This document shows, one piece after another, positions 44,554 to 53,290 of a stretch of DNA of 64,000 nucleotides. Where the stretch lies: NCBI GenBank assembly GCA_934661755.1, contig CAKUJM010000005.1:1-64000 (forward strand), written 5' to 3'. The translations under genes were made by a program, and so were the position numbers. How positions within the stretch are numbered: position 1 is the first letter of the stretch; every line of letters starts with the position of its first letter. A model generated the notes under the pieces. That model was given only the letters and a program-made list of their open reading frames with translations, made no database searches and was not told where the DNA came from. Origin of the DNA: an uncultured Lentisphaeria bacterium. GTDB lineage: Bacteria; Verrucomicrobiota; Lentisphaeria; Oligosphaerales; Oligosphaeraceae.

Positions 44554-45909
44554 ATGAATTATGAAAAGGAAATATCACGTGCCAGGCTGGTGCTGGACGG
44601 CAAGGAGTACGAGCTGCCGGTGATCGAGGGCACCGAGGGCGAGCGCGCCATCGACCTGCGCAAGCTGCGCGCCGCCGCCGGCGTGGTGTCCTATGATCCC
44701 GGCATGGCCAATACCGGCGTGTGCGCCAGCAACATCACCTTTGTCGATGGCGAGAAGGGCATTTTGCGCTACCGCGGATACGATATTGACGACCTGGCGG
44801 AGCATTGCTCCTTCCTGGAGGTGGCCTATCTGCTGGTGCACGGCTTCCTGCCGACATCCACTGAATACAGCGCCTTCAGCAAGCTGATGAACCTGCATTC
44901 GATGCTGCATGAGGACATGCGCAACTTCTTTTCGCTCTACCCGGACCACGCCCATCCGATGGCGATCCTGTCGGCGATGGTGGTGTCGCTTTCGACCTTC
45001 TACCCGGAGCTGGAGCTAAGCCCCACCGAGGCGATCGACATCACTGTCGCGCGGTTGCTGTCGAAGCTGCGCACCATTGCGGCCTTCTCCTACAAGAAGA
45101 ACATGGGGCAGCCGATCGTGTATCCGCGTTCGGACCTGAGCTACTGCGAGAATTTCCTGAACATGATGTTCCACACCCCGGTGAACGGCTATTCGCCGGA
45201 TCCGGTGGTGACCAAGGCGCTCAACCAGCTGCTGATCCTGCATGCCGACCATGAGCAGAACTGCTCGACATCGGTGGTGCGTGCAGTCGGATCGTCGCAT
45301 GCCAACCTCTATGCGTCGATTTCCTCGGGGGTCTGCGCGCTGTGGGGGCCATTGCATGGCGGCGCCAACCAGCAGGTGATCGAGATGCTGGAGGAAATCC
45401 AGCGCACCGGGGTGTCGGTGGCGTCGCTGATCGAGCGTGCCAAGGACAAGAACGACAGCTTCAAGCTCTATGGCTTTGGCCATCGGGTATACAAGACCTA
45501 CGACCCGCGCGCCCGGATCGCCAAGCGGATCTGCAGGCAGATCATCTCGCACATGAGCGATCCGGACGACCCGCTGCTGGAAATCGCGATGGAATTGGAG
45601 TCGTTCGCGCTTTCGGATCCGTACTTCCAGGAGCGCAGCCTCTATCCGAATGTCGATTTCTACACCGGGCTGGCCTACCGTGCCATGGGCATTCCGACCA
45701 ACATGTTCACGGTGATGTTCGCCATCGGGCGGCTGCCGGGGTGGATCGCCCAGTGGCTGGAGCAGCACGACTCGCCCGGAAGCCGCATCATCCGGCCGCG
45801 GCAGGTCTATATCGGGCCGACGCACCGTAGCGTCCCGGAGGCCCTGGCCAAGGAGCCGCACGGCACCCATGCGCCCGCCAATTTCACCGGATACGGCAAC
45901 AACCACTAG
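44554..45909 (+). CDS. gltA: Citrate synthase (type II-like)
   Basis: 451 residues. It condenses oxaloacetate and acetyl-CoA to citrate at the entry of the TCA cycle or for glutamate synthesis. The catalytic residues are recognisable in GSSHANLYAS (His), GPLHGGANQ (His), FGHRVYKTYDPR (substrate binding) and NVDFYTG (Asp). The N-terminal beta domain of Gram-negative enzymes is present (GILRYRGYDIDDLAEH). The ATG at 44554 is chosen; a TTG four codons earlier is possible. No Shine-Dalgarno is seen. ilvB follows after 39 bp. Confidence 0.96.
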   Translation: MNYEKEISRARLVLDGKEYELPVIEGTEGERAIDLRKLRAAAGVVSYDPGMANTGVCASNITFVDGEKGILRYRGYDIDDLAEHCSFLEVAYLLVHGFLPTSTEYSAFSKLMNLHSMLHEDMRNFFSLYPDHAHPMAILSAMVVSLSTFYPELELSPTEAIDITVARLLSKLRTIAAFSYKKNMGQPIVYPRSDLSYCENFLNMMFHTPVNGYSPDPVVTKALNQLLILHADHEQNCSTSVVRAVGSSHANLYASISSGVCALWGPLHGGANQQVIEMLEEIQRTGVSVASLIERAKDKNDSFKLYGFGHRVYKTYDPRARIAKRICRQIISHMSDPDDPLLEIAMELESFALSDPYFQERSLYPNVDFYTGLAYRAMGIPTNMFTVMFAIGRLPGWIAQWLEQHDSPGSRIIRPRQVYIGPTHRSVPEALAKEPHGTHAPANFTGYGNNH

Positions 45910-45948
45910 CCCGGGCACGGCATGGGGATGATATAGAGCCCAATCAGA

Positions 45949-47655
45949 ATGTCATCGCATGGCAAATCCATCCTGGGAGCACGGATGCTGGTGCGGTCGC
46001 TGGAGCGCGAGGGCGTGGAGCTGCTGTTCGCGTATCCCGGCAGCACCTCGATGCTGGTGCATCAGTGCCTGCTGGAGTCGCCGATCCGGGTGATATTGCC
46101 GCGCCACGAGCAGGGAGGCGGCTTCGAGGCGGAGGGATACGCCCGGGCGTCGGGGCGGCCAGGCGTATGCATGGCCACTTCCGGACCGGGGGCGACGAAT
46201 CTGGTGACCGCGATTGCGGACGCCTGGATGGACTCGGTGCCGCTGGTGGCGATCACCTGCCAGGTCAACCAGCACCTGATTGGCAAGAATGCCTTCCAGG
46301 AGACGGATATCATCGGCATGACGCGGCCGGTGGTCAAGCACAGCCTGCTGGTGCTCCATCCGGAGGAGATCGCGCAGGCGGTCAAGGACGCGTTCTATCT
46401 TGCGGCCAGCGGCCGCCCCGGCCCGGTGGTGATCGACATCCCCACGGATGTCCTGCGGGGCGAATGCCCGGAGATCTTCCCGGAAAAGCCGTCGGTCCGT
46501 CCCCGGAATTGCGGTCTGGCCGAGCTTCCGGACGACACGCTGGAGGAGTTGCGGTCGTTGCTGCGGGAATCGAAGCGGCCGTGCATCTACGCCGGCGGCG
46601 GAGTGATCGCCGCCGGGGCTTCGGCGGCATTGCGGCAATTTGCGCAGTCCTACCGCATCCCGGTGGCGACCAGCCTGATGGGCATCGGCGCTTTTCCGGA
46701 AAACGACGCCCTCTCGCTGAAATTCCTGGGCATGCACGGCTCGTACGCCGCCAACTACGCGGTGCATGAGTGTGATCTGCTCATCGCCGTCAGCGTGCGC
46801 TTCTCCGACCGGGTGACCGGCGACATCAAGCGCTTTGCGCCAATGGCGACCATCGTCCATGTCGACATTGACGAGTCGGAGATCAACAAGAACAAGCACG
46901 CGGATCTTGCGGTGGTCTGCGATGCGCGGGTTTTCCTGGACGCGCTGTTGCGCGAGCCATTTGTCTGCGGCACGGACGAATGGCGGCGGCGGGTGGCCTC
47001 CTGGAAGCACGACCATCCCTTCCAGTTCATCGCGGAGGGTGACGGGATCACCGTTCCGGAGGTGGTGCGCACGCTCCACCGGCTCACCGGCGGCGAGGCG
47101 ACGGTGGTCACGGGCGTGGGGCAGCACCAGATCTGGACCGCGCAGTTCTTCAATTTCAGCCGTCCGCGGCAGCTGCTCACCTCGGGCGGCCTGGGCGCGA
47201 TGGGCTTCGGGTTGCCGGCGGCAATCGGCGCGGCGCTGGCCGGCACCGGCGGATCGCCGGTGGTCCTGCTGGATGGCGACGGCTCCTTCCAGATGAACAT
47301 CCAAGAGCTGGCCACGCTGTTTGGCACCGGCGTGCCGGTCAAGATCGTCATCCTGGACAACCAATGCCTGGGGATGGTCGCGCAATGGGAGGACCGTTTT
47401 TTCCACGGGCATCATGCCGACACCGACCTGCGGCAACCGAAGGCCGGCGGCAGCTATCCGGATTTCTGCGCCATTGCGGCCGCCTACCGGATCGCCTCGG
47501 CTGAGGTGTCGCAGCTGCCGCGGCTGGAGGCGGCGATGCGGGCGATGCTGGACTCGCCCGGAGCCTATCTGCTCCGGGTCACCACCGTCCGCGACAACCA
47601 TGTCCTGCCGATGATTCCCGCCGGCAAGACCTGTGAAGACGCCATTCTGGCGTAG
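45949..47655 (+). CDS. ilvB: Acetolactate synthase, large subunit
   Basis: 568 residues, a thiamine-diphosphate enzyme forming 2-acetolactate or 2-aceto-2-hydroxybutyrate for branched-chain amino acids. The catalytic Glu54 lies in PRHEQGG, the ThDP/Mg motif is GDGSFQMN with the following NIQELATL, and the FAD region is RFSDRVTGD. No small regulatory subunit gene (ilvN) is adjacent; hpt follows after 92 bp. A catabolic acetolactate synthase is less likely given the RFSDRVTG segment. A GC-rich hairpin follows the gene. Confidence 0.93.
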   Translation: MSSHGKSILGARMLVRSLEREGVELLFAYPGSTSMLVHQCLLESPIRVILPRHEQGGGFEAEGYARASGRPGVCMATSGPGATNLVTAIADAWMDSVPLVAITCQVNQHLIGKNAFQETDIIGMTRPVVKHSLLVLHPEEIAQAVKDAFYLAASGRPGPVVIDIPTDVLRGECPEIFPEKPSVRPRNCGLAELPDDTLEELRSLLRESKRPCIYAGGGVIAAGASAALRQFAQSYRIPVATSLMGIGAFPENDALSLKFLGMHGSYAANYAVHECDLLIAVSVRFSDRVTGDIKRFAPMATIVHVDIDESEINKNKHADLAVVCDARVFLDALLREPFVCGTDEWRRRVASWKHDHPFQFIAEGDGITVPEVVRTLHRLTGGEATVVTGVGQHQIWTAQFFNFSRPRQLLTSGGLGAMGFGLPAAIGAALAGTGGSPVVLLDGDGSFQMNIQELATLFGTGVPVKIVILDNQCLGMVAQWEDRFFHGHHADTDLRQPKAGGSYPDFCAIAAAYRIASAEVSQLPRLEAAMRAMLDSPGAYLLRVTTVRDNHVLPMIPAGKTCEDAILA

Positions 47656-47680
47656 TTTCCCGAAACAACCCCACCGATTC

Positions 47681-47731
47681 CGGCAGTCCCCAAGGCCGTG
47701 CGGCGCATCCGCCGCCGTCCCCCGGCTGCCG
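47681..47731 (+). terminator. GC-rich hairpin after ilvB
   Basis: CGGCAG (47681) pairs with CTGCCG (47726), enclosing an inner GCGGCG-CATC-CGCCGC hairpin. No T-run follows. It lies 26 nt after the ilvB stop, so it may separate ilvB from hpt. Confidence 0.5.
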
Positions 47732-47747
47732 TCTACAGATCAAGCTT

Positions 47748-48272
47748 ATGAAAGTACTGGTTCCTGAAGCGCAGATTCAGCAGCGTGTCCGTCAGCTGGC
47801 GGACGAAATCGGCAAATACTATGCCGGACGGCATTTCACCATGGTGGCGCTGGTCAATGGCGCGATGTTCTTCGCCGTGGACCTCGCACGGGCGTTGAAG
47901 GGGGATTTCTTCATCGACACCATTGCGGCCTCCAGCTATTCCGGCGAGCGTTCGACGGGATGCATCCGCTTGCGCGGCAACACCAAGCTGCCGGTCAAGG
48001 ATTGCGATGTGCTGCTGGTCGACGGCGTATTGGACACCGGCCTGACCCTGGTTTCGCTCTACGAGGAGATGAAATCCCGCGGCGCCCGCGAAGTCAAGAC
48101 CGCGGTGCTGGTGTCCAAGAAGGTGGTGCGCCACCCGAAGGCCAGGGATTTCACCGCCGACTGGGTCGGCTTTGAACTGCCCAACGAGTACCTGGTCGGC
48201 TGCGGGATGGACAACAATGAGGCGGATCGCCAATTGACCAGCATTTGCGCGGTCGAGGATGGCGACCGGTAG
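47748..48272 (+). CDS. hpt: Hypoxanthine phosphoribosyltransferase
   Basis: 174 residues, the usual length. It salvages hypoxanthine (and guanine) to IMP/GMP with PRPP. The PRPP motif VLLVDGVLDTGLTL has glycine where the second acidic pair residue often sits (EDI/VDD-type in others), but the DTG loop is intact. VALVNGAMFFAVDL and DWVGFELPNEYLVG are the pyrophosphate and purine-binding segments. murD follows after about 60 bp. Confidence 0.93.
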   Translation: MKVLVPEAQIQQRVRQLADEIGKYYAGRHFTMVALVNGAMFFAVDLARALKGDFFIDTIAASSYSGERSTGCIRLRGNTKLPVKDCDVLLVDGVLDTGLTLVSLYEEMKSRGAREVKTAVLVSKKVVRHPKARDFTADWVGFELPNEYLVGCGMDNNEADRQLTSICAVEDGDR

Positions 48273-48331
48273 ATGGCATCCCCTCACCGGGGAGGGCAGG
48301 AAACTCTGCACAGGGACAGCTTTTCTTCATC

Positions 48332-49741
48332 ATGGTGGACAGGATACAGGAATTATCCGGAAAGCGGGTGGCGGTGCTGGGCGCGGGGATAAGCGGCATT
48401 GCCGCGGCGCGCCTGGCGCGCGCCAGCCACGCCGGGCAGGTCGTGCTGCTGGATGAGGCTGATGGCGGGCGTTTCGGCGATTTGCCGCAGCAGCTGGCAT
48501 CGGAGGGCATTGTCATGCATTGCGGCGATGCCGCGCGCGGCCATGACGGCGCCTGTGACCTGGCGGTGGTCAGCCCCGGCGTGCCGCTGGCAGGCGCGCT
48601 GGCCACCGCCATCCGCAGCCGTGCGGGGCAAATCCAGGGCGAGCTGGAATTCGCCTTCCGCTATTGTCCGTGGCCGGTCTATGCGGTGACGGGGACCAAT
48701 GGCAAGACGACCACGGTGGAGCTGCTGGTTTCCTGCCTGAAAAGCGTGGGCCGCAAAGTGATCGCCGGCGGCAACATCGGCCTGCCGCTTTCGCAGGTCG
48801 TGCTGGACAATCCCCCGCTGGATTGCGTGGTGGCGGAGGTGAGCAGCTTCCAGCTGGAATGCGCGCCGCGATTCCATCCTTCGCTGGGAATCCTGCTCAA
48901 TGTCACGCCCGACCACCTCAACCGCCATGGCACGCTTGACAACTACCGCGCCATCAAGACCCGGATGCTGGAGCAGATCGCCTACTGCGGCCATGCAGTC
49001 TGCAACGCCGCGCTGGACCGTTTTGTGCGCTACCCGCAGGGGGTGGGGAGATCGCGGATCTGGAGTCCCGGCGAATACAACGCGCAGGCCGCGATGCCGG
49101 AAGTGCGGGATTTTGCGGTCACGGCGCAAGGGGTCTCGGAGATCGGCCCGGATGGCGCGGAAAAGACGCTGATCAACCGATCGTCACTGCAATTGCGGGG
49201 CAACCACAACCTGCAGAACGTGGCGGCGGTGATTGCGGCCATGGGCGCCTTGGGGTTTGAGCTGCCAGCATACCGCATGGCGCTGGAGAATTTCCAAAGC
49301 GGCGCCCACCGCATCCAGACGATCGCCTCCGCAAATGGCGTCACCTACATTGACGATTCCAAGGCGACCGACGTCGATGCGCTGATCCAGGCATTGCGGA
49401 CCATTGGCCCGTCGGCGGGGAAAAATGTCATCCTCATCGCCGGCGGCCTTGACAAGGGGTGTTCGCTTTCGGAGGTAAAATCCGAATTAAGAATGTATGT
49501 TAAGGGCATTTACCTGATTGGCCAATGCCGCCATCGCCTGGCTGGGGAATGGGGTGAGCACGCGCCATGTGTGGAATGCGACACCATCGAGCAGGCGGTG
49601 GAGCTGGCCTCGCAAGGCGCGTCAAGCGGCGACACGGTGCTGCTCTCGCCTGGCTGTGCCAGCCAGGACCAGTTCCGGGACTACGTGGAGCGCGGCGAGC
49701 GCTTCCGCAATGCGGTGGAGGCGCAGACGGCGGCAAGGTAG
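48332..49741 (+). CDS. murD: UDP-N-acetylmuramoylalanine-D-glutamate ligase
   Basis: 469 residues. It adds D-glutamate to UDP-MurNAc-L-Ala in peptidoglycan synthesis, in the cytoplasm. An N-terminal Rossmann domain (VAVLGAGISGIAAARLA) precedes the ATP loop GTNGKTTTVELL; VSSFQLE, TPDHLNRHG, LRGNHNLQN and DDSKATD are the conserved Mur-ligase motifs in order. The ATG before VDRIQELSG is chosen; no strong Shine-Dalgarno is visible. It stands outside any mur/fts cluster in this window. Confidence 0.96.
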   Translation: MVDRIQELSGKRVAVLGAGISGIAAARLARASHAGQVVLLDEADGGRFGDLPQQLASEGIVMHCGDAARGHDGACDLAVVSPGVPLAGALATAIRSRAGQIQGELEFAFRYCPWPVYAVTGTNGKTTTVELLVSCLKSVGRKVIAGGNIGLPLSQVVLDNPPLDCVVAEVSSFQLECAPRFHPSLGILLNVTPDHLNRHGTLDNYRAIKTRMLEQIAYCGHAVCNAALDRFVRYPQGVGRSRIWSPGEYNAQAAMPEVRDFAVTAQGVSEIGPDGAEKTLINRSSLQLRGNHNLQNVAAVIAAMGALGFELPAYRMALENFQSGAHRIQTIASANGVTYIDDSKATDVDALIQALRTIGPSAGKNVILIAGGLDKGCSLSEVKSELRMYVKGIYLIGQCRHRLAGEWGEHAPCVECDTIEQAVELASQGASSGDTVLLSPGCASQDQFRDYVERGERFRNAVEAQTAAR

Positions 49742-49815
49742 CGCCGGCGGCACCGGGCTTCAGGGTGGCGGGCTTCAGCAGATATTTAGGAACATCCTTT
49801 GGGGAACACTTGAAA

Positions 49816-50979
49816 ATGAATCACTTTGTCAAAATTGGCGGATGCGCTGCACTGGCGGCGCTGTTGTTTTCGGCCAGCGGCTGCGCCACGAGCAAGCCGC
49901 AGCCCCAGGGCGACTACTCGGGCATTCTGAGCAACCGCGGCATTCTGCCGCCGACCATGGTGGGCGCGGCGCATCATCGCAATGTCGCGGCGCGTCCGGC
50001 GGCGCCGGCGAGGAAGGCCGGTTCCGACGCGGGATTCGCGTTGCCGTCCGAGGACGACGACGCCTTTGCGCTGGCTCCCGAGGAGTCGGCGCAAAAGCCG
50101 GCGGCTTCCGGAGCCGTGGCGCCGGAGGCGCCAGCCAAGCCATCGGCGGCGGCAATGCCGGTTGCGCCGCCGGACGGACGGCAGGTGCCTGATTTCGGCG
50201 GCAAGGGCGGCAAGGCCGCCACGGCCGCAGGCGCCTCCACCTATGTCGTGCAGAAGGGCGACAGCATTTCGCGAATTGCGCATCGGCACGACATCAAGAC
50301 CGCCGAGCTGCTGGCCATGAACCCCGCAGTCAAGGACGCATCGAAGATCCAGGTCGGCCAGAAGCTCAGCGTCCCCGGCGGCGCCAAGGCTGCTGACAAC
50401 GGCGCCGCGGCCGTCAATGGCAAAGGCGACACGGCGGCAAAGCCAGGCGCATCGGAGAAGATCCCCGCGGATGGCATCTACACCGTGGCGGCCAATGACT
50501 CGCTTTGGACGATCGGACGGCGCTTCGGGGTCAGGCGCGATGACATCCGGAGCTGGAACAACCTCGCCAGCGACAAGCTGAAGGTGGGCCAGATGCTCAA
50601 ATTGCGCCCGGATGCGAAGTTGCCGGCCAGCGCCGCCAGCGCCGCCAATGGCAAGGCCGCCACCCCGCCGAAGCCCGCCGCCGATGCGTCACCGGCCGCG
50701 CCCGTGACCCCCCAGCCGGCCCCGGCCGCCCCGGTGCCCCCGGAGGGTGCGGACGGTTCCACGGCAGTCGAGCCGCCGGTGGTCACCCCCGCGCCAGCCG
50801 CGCCGGCCAACGTGATTGAATGGAGCGTCACTGATCCCTCCGACACCATCGAGACCATTGCGCATGTCTGGAATTGCTCCGTCGAGGAGCTGTTGCGGCT
50901 CAATCCCGGCATCAAGACCAATGCCGACCTGAAGATCGGCACGGTCATCAAAGTCCCGGTGGCCGCTTCCGCCGAATAG
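49816..50979 (+). CDS. Lipoprotein with three LysM domains
   Basis: 387 residues. A lipoprotein signal ends LLFSASGC, so the mature protein should be lipid-anchored at Cys23. Three LysM domains follow, at about 140-190 (YVVQKGDSISRIAHRH), 222-268 (YTVAANDSLWTIGRRF) and 335-384 (SVTDPSDTIETIAHVW). They are separated by Ala/Pro-rich linkers. LysM binds the glycan backbone of peptidoglycan. There is no peptidase domain, so it is probably a structural or amidase-activating envelope protein. It follows murD after 74 bp, consistent with a cell-wall role. Confidence 0.9.
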   Translation: MNHFVKIGGCAALAALLFSASGCATSKPQPQGDYSGILSNRGILPPTMVGAAHHRNVAARPAAPARKAGSDAGFALPSEDDDAFALAPEESAQKPAASGAVAPEAPAKPSAAAMPVAPPDGRQVPDFGGKGGKAATAAGASTYVVQKGDSISRIAHRHDIKTAELLAMNPAVKDASKIQVGQKLSVPGGAKAADNGAAAVNGKGDTAAKPGASEKIPADGIYTVAANDSLWTIGRRFGVRRDDIRSWNNLASDKLKVGQMLKLRPDAKLPASAASAANGKAATPPKPAADASPAAPVTPQPAPAAPVPPEGADGSTAVEPPVVTPAPAAPANVIEWSVTDPSDTIETIAHVWNCSVEELLRLNPGIKTNADLKIGTVIKVPVAASAE

Positions 50980-51026
50980 CCAGCCCTGCCCCGGTGGTAG
51001 GCGTCATCATCCCGGCGTATCGACCC

Positions 51027-51629
51027 ATGGGAAACCGCATCAACCAGGAGCAGCGGAATGCACTGATATTGGATCGCGCCCGGCGGCTGTTCAGCGAGCT
51101 GGGCTATCCGGAGGTGTCGTTGAAGCTGGTGGCCAGCCGGTGCGGATTGAGCCGGACGGTGATCTACCGCCACTACAAGAGCAAACGGGAGCTGTTCGAC
51201 AGCGTCATCACCGGCATTGCGGCCGACCTGGGGCGGAAATTCCGTGCCGAGGTCAATTTGCATCCGGAGCTTTCCTGCGCCGGGAAGATCCAGATGGTGA
51301 TGATGGATGTCCTGGACGTGATGGCGGACAACATCGGGCTGCTGGACGCCATCACCGAGTATCTGATCGATCAGCGGCGGCAAGGCGAAAGCGTCGCCCG
51401 GCGGGTCCGCCGCCACACCCTGGCCCTGCGCCGCACGCTGGTGGATCTGGTGCGCGAGGGCATCGACCGCGGCGAATTCCGGAATGTCCAATGCAACTTG
51501 GTGGGCGACATCTTCTTCGGGCAGCTGGAGTCCGCGGCATTGCAGCTGGCGGTGACCCAGACGGCCAACATCGAGGCCATCAAGAGCACGATCGCCATGT
51601 CGCTGTACTGCCTGAAGCTGAATCCGTGA
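51027..51629 (+). CDS. TetR/AcrR-family transcriptional regulator
   Basis: 200 residues. The N-terminal helix-turn-helix is VSLKLVASRCGLSRTVIYRHYKSKRELFD, preceded by the typical RARRLFSELGY. The C-terminal ligand-binding helices are not diagnostic. The stop overlaps the next ATG (TGATG), so it is coupled to a glycosyltransferase gene and a MetW-like methyltransferase, and probably regulates that operon. Confidence 0.93.
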   Translation: MGNRINQEQRNALILDRARRLFSELGYPEVSLKLVASRCGLSRTVIYRHYKSKRELFDSVITGIAADLGRKFRAEVNLHPELSCAGKIQMVMMDVLDVMADNIGLLDAITEYLIDQRRQGESVARRVRRHTLALRRTLVDLVREGIDRGEFRNVQCNLVGDIFFGQLESAALQLAVTQTANIEAIKSTIAMSLYCLKLNP

Positions 51630-52351
51630 TGAATTGCCTGGTCATCATCCCGACTTACAACGAGGCGGAGAATCTGCCGCGGCTGCTGCCCGCGCTTTTC
51701 GCCGCCGCGCCGGAGGTGTCGGTGCTGGTGGTGGACGACTCCTCGCCGGATGGCACCGGCAGGATTGCGCGTCAGCTCGCCGATGGCGCTCCGGGGCGGA
51801 TCTTCCTGCTGGAGCGGCCGGCCAAAAGCGGCCTGGCCAGCGCCTATTTGCAGGGCTTCGCCTGGGGCATGGAACGTCAATACAGCCACTTTCTGGAGAT
51901 GGATGCCGATTTTTCCCATGATCCGCGCCATGTGCCGGAGCTGCTGGCCGCAGGAGCCCAGCGCGATGTGGTGATCGGCTCGCGCAACATCCCCGGCGGC
52001 GCGGTGACGGGGTGGAGCGCGCTGCGCAACTTCATCTCCAAGGGCGGGTCATGGTACTCGCGGATGATCCTGGGCTGTCCGATCCGCGACCTTACCGGCG
52101 GATTCAACCTGTGGAGCCGCCATGCCCTGGAGGCGATCGGGCTGGACTCGGTCATCTCGCGCGGCTACGCCTTCCAGGTCGAGATGAAATACCGTGCCTG
52201 CTGCAAGGGGCTGTCATGGCAGGAAGTCCCGATCGTCTTCCGGGATCGCACCTGCGGCAAATCCAAGATGAGCCGGAAGATCTTCCTGGAGGCGCTTTTC
52301 AAGGTCTGGAGGTTGCGCTGGACTGTCAGACGGAAAAAGGGGGGAAAATGA
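51629..52351 (+). CDS. Polyprenol monophosphomannose synthase-like GT2
   Basis: 240 residues. The sequence follows DPM1-type enzymes: IIPTYNEAENLPRLL, VVDDSSPDGTG, LEMDADFSHDPRHVPEL (the DAD metal motif), GSRNIPGG and IRDLTGGFNLW, ending in EVPIVFRDRTCGKSKMS. Such enzymes transfer mannose or glucose from a nucleotide sugar to polyprenyl phosphate, providing donors for GT-C enzymes such as the large membrane protein at 10052. It lacks C-terminal membrane helices. Overlaps on both sides (TGATG, ATGA) indicate an operon. Confidence 0.92.
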   Translation: MNCLVIIPTYNEAENLPRLLPALFAAAPEVSVLVVDDSSPDGTGRIARQLADGAPGRIFLLERPAKSGLASAYLQGFAWGMERQYSHFLEMDADFSHDPRHVPELLAAGAQRDVVIGSRNIPGGAVTGWSALRNFISKGGSWYSRMILGCPIRDLTGGFNLWSRHALEAIGLDSVISRGYAFQVEMKYRACCKGLSWQEVPIVFRDRTCGKSKMSRKIFLEALFKVWRLRWTVRRKKGGK

Positions 52352-53097
52352 ACGACGAAATCGCGCAATCCGAATTGGAGCAACTGCTGGCCAAGCTGGG
52401 AGTGAGTACCCGCGACTGCGATTTTGCGACCTTCCGCAAATGCGTGCGCGACGCCATCAGCAAAGGCGAGGAGGCCTTTCGCGCCCCGAAATCGAAATTC
52501 TGGCAGGACGAGCTCATCGAGTCCATGGTCGACCCGCATTCGTCGGTTTTGGACATCGGCTGCGGGCAGGGCGATTTGCTGGAACGGCTGGCGGCGCATC
52601 GCCGTTCGCAGGTTCAGGGCATCGAGCTCTCGCAGGAGAACGTCATTTGCTGCATCGAGCGCGGCATCCCGACCTATCATGGCAATGCCGAGACCGCGAT
52701 TGGCGAATTTCCGGACCTGAGCTATGATTACGCCGTGTTGGAGAACACCGTCCAGACCCTGCAGAATCCGCTTTACATCCTCAACGAGCTGCTGCGGGTT
52801 GCCCGCCGCGCCTTCATTTCCTTCCCGAATTTCGCCCATTGGCAGATCCGCCTGGCCTTCAGCCTGGGAGGGCGGATGCCGGTGACCCCCAGCCTGCCCA
52901 GCACCTGGTACAATACCCAGAACATCCACCTTTGCAGCATCAACGACTTCGTGGACTGGACCCGGAGTGCCGGCGTACGGGTCATCCGGGCCTGGGCGCT
53001 GGCCAACGGCGAGGTCATAGAATATCGTCCGGAGCACAACCTGATCTCCGAACACGCGCTCTTCATGGTGGAGAAAAAAACGGGGCGTTGCGGCTGA
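52348..53097 (+). CDS. metW: MetW-like SAM-dependent methyltransferase
   Basis: 249 residues. Residues ~65-249 match MetW: VLDIGCGQGDLLERL, GIELSQENVICCIERG, FDYAVLENT-like YDYAVLENTVQTLQNP, then SFPNFAHWQIRLAF, GGRMPV and NIHLC. MetW is associated with homoserine O-acyltransferase (MetX) in methionine synthesis. No metX is present here, and there is a ~60-residue N-terminal extension, so a different role with the neighbouring glycosyltransferase is possible. GGGG lies just before the ATG, which overlaps the preceding stop. Confidence 0.85.
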   Translation: MNDEIAQSELEQLLAKLGVSTRDCDFATFRKCVRDAISKGEEAFRAPKSKFWQDELIESMVDPHSSVLDIGCGQGDLLERLAAHRRSQVQGIELSQENVICCIERGIPTYHGNAETAIGEFPDLSYDYAVLENTVQTLQNPLYILNELLRVARRAFISFPNFAHWQIRLAFSLGGRMPVTPSLPSTWYNTQNIHLCSINDFVDWTRSAGVRVIRAWALANGEVIEYRPEHNLISEHALFMVEKKTGRCG

Positions 53098-53170
53098 GAC
53101 CGGAAGGCGCCGACCATCCCCGATTCCACTCGGCGCGGGGATGCCTTCACGGCGCACTGGCAGCGCCATT

Positions 53171-53181
53171 CCCCCCCCCCC
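53171..53181 (+). repeat. C11 homopolymer upstream of an oxidoreductase gene
   Basis: Eleven consecutive C residues in the 193-bp gap between the metW-like gene and the Gfo/Idh/MocA gene. Such tracts can vary in length by slippage. No promoter hexamers are recognisable beside it. Confidence 0.9.
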
Positions 53182-53290
53182 GGAACGCCGGCAGCCAGCC
53201 ATCCCTTCTGAAGCAGTCCCCCCTGCGGATTTCACCGCTTCAGGACAATAGACAACCAAAAACAACCAACCAGCTAGGAATTCCCTGATC

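Noticed and set aside
47681..47731. Riboswitch before hpt
   Set aside because: Only a simple GC-rich nested hairpin is visible, with no purine riboswitch core.
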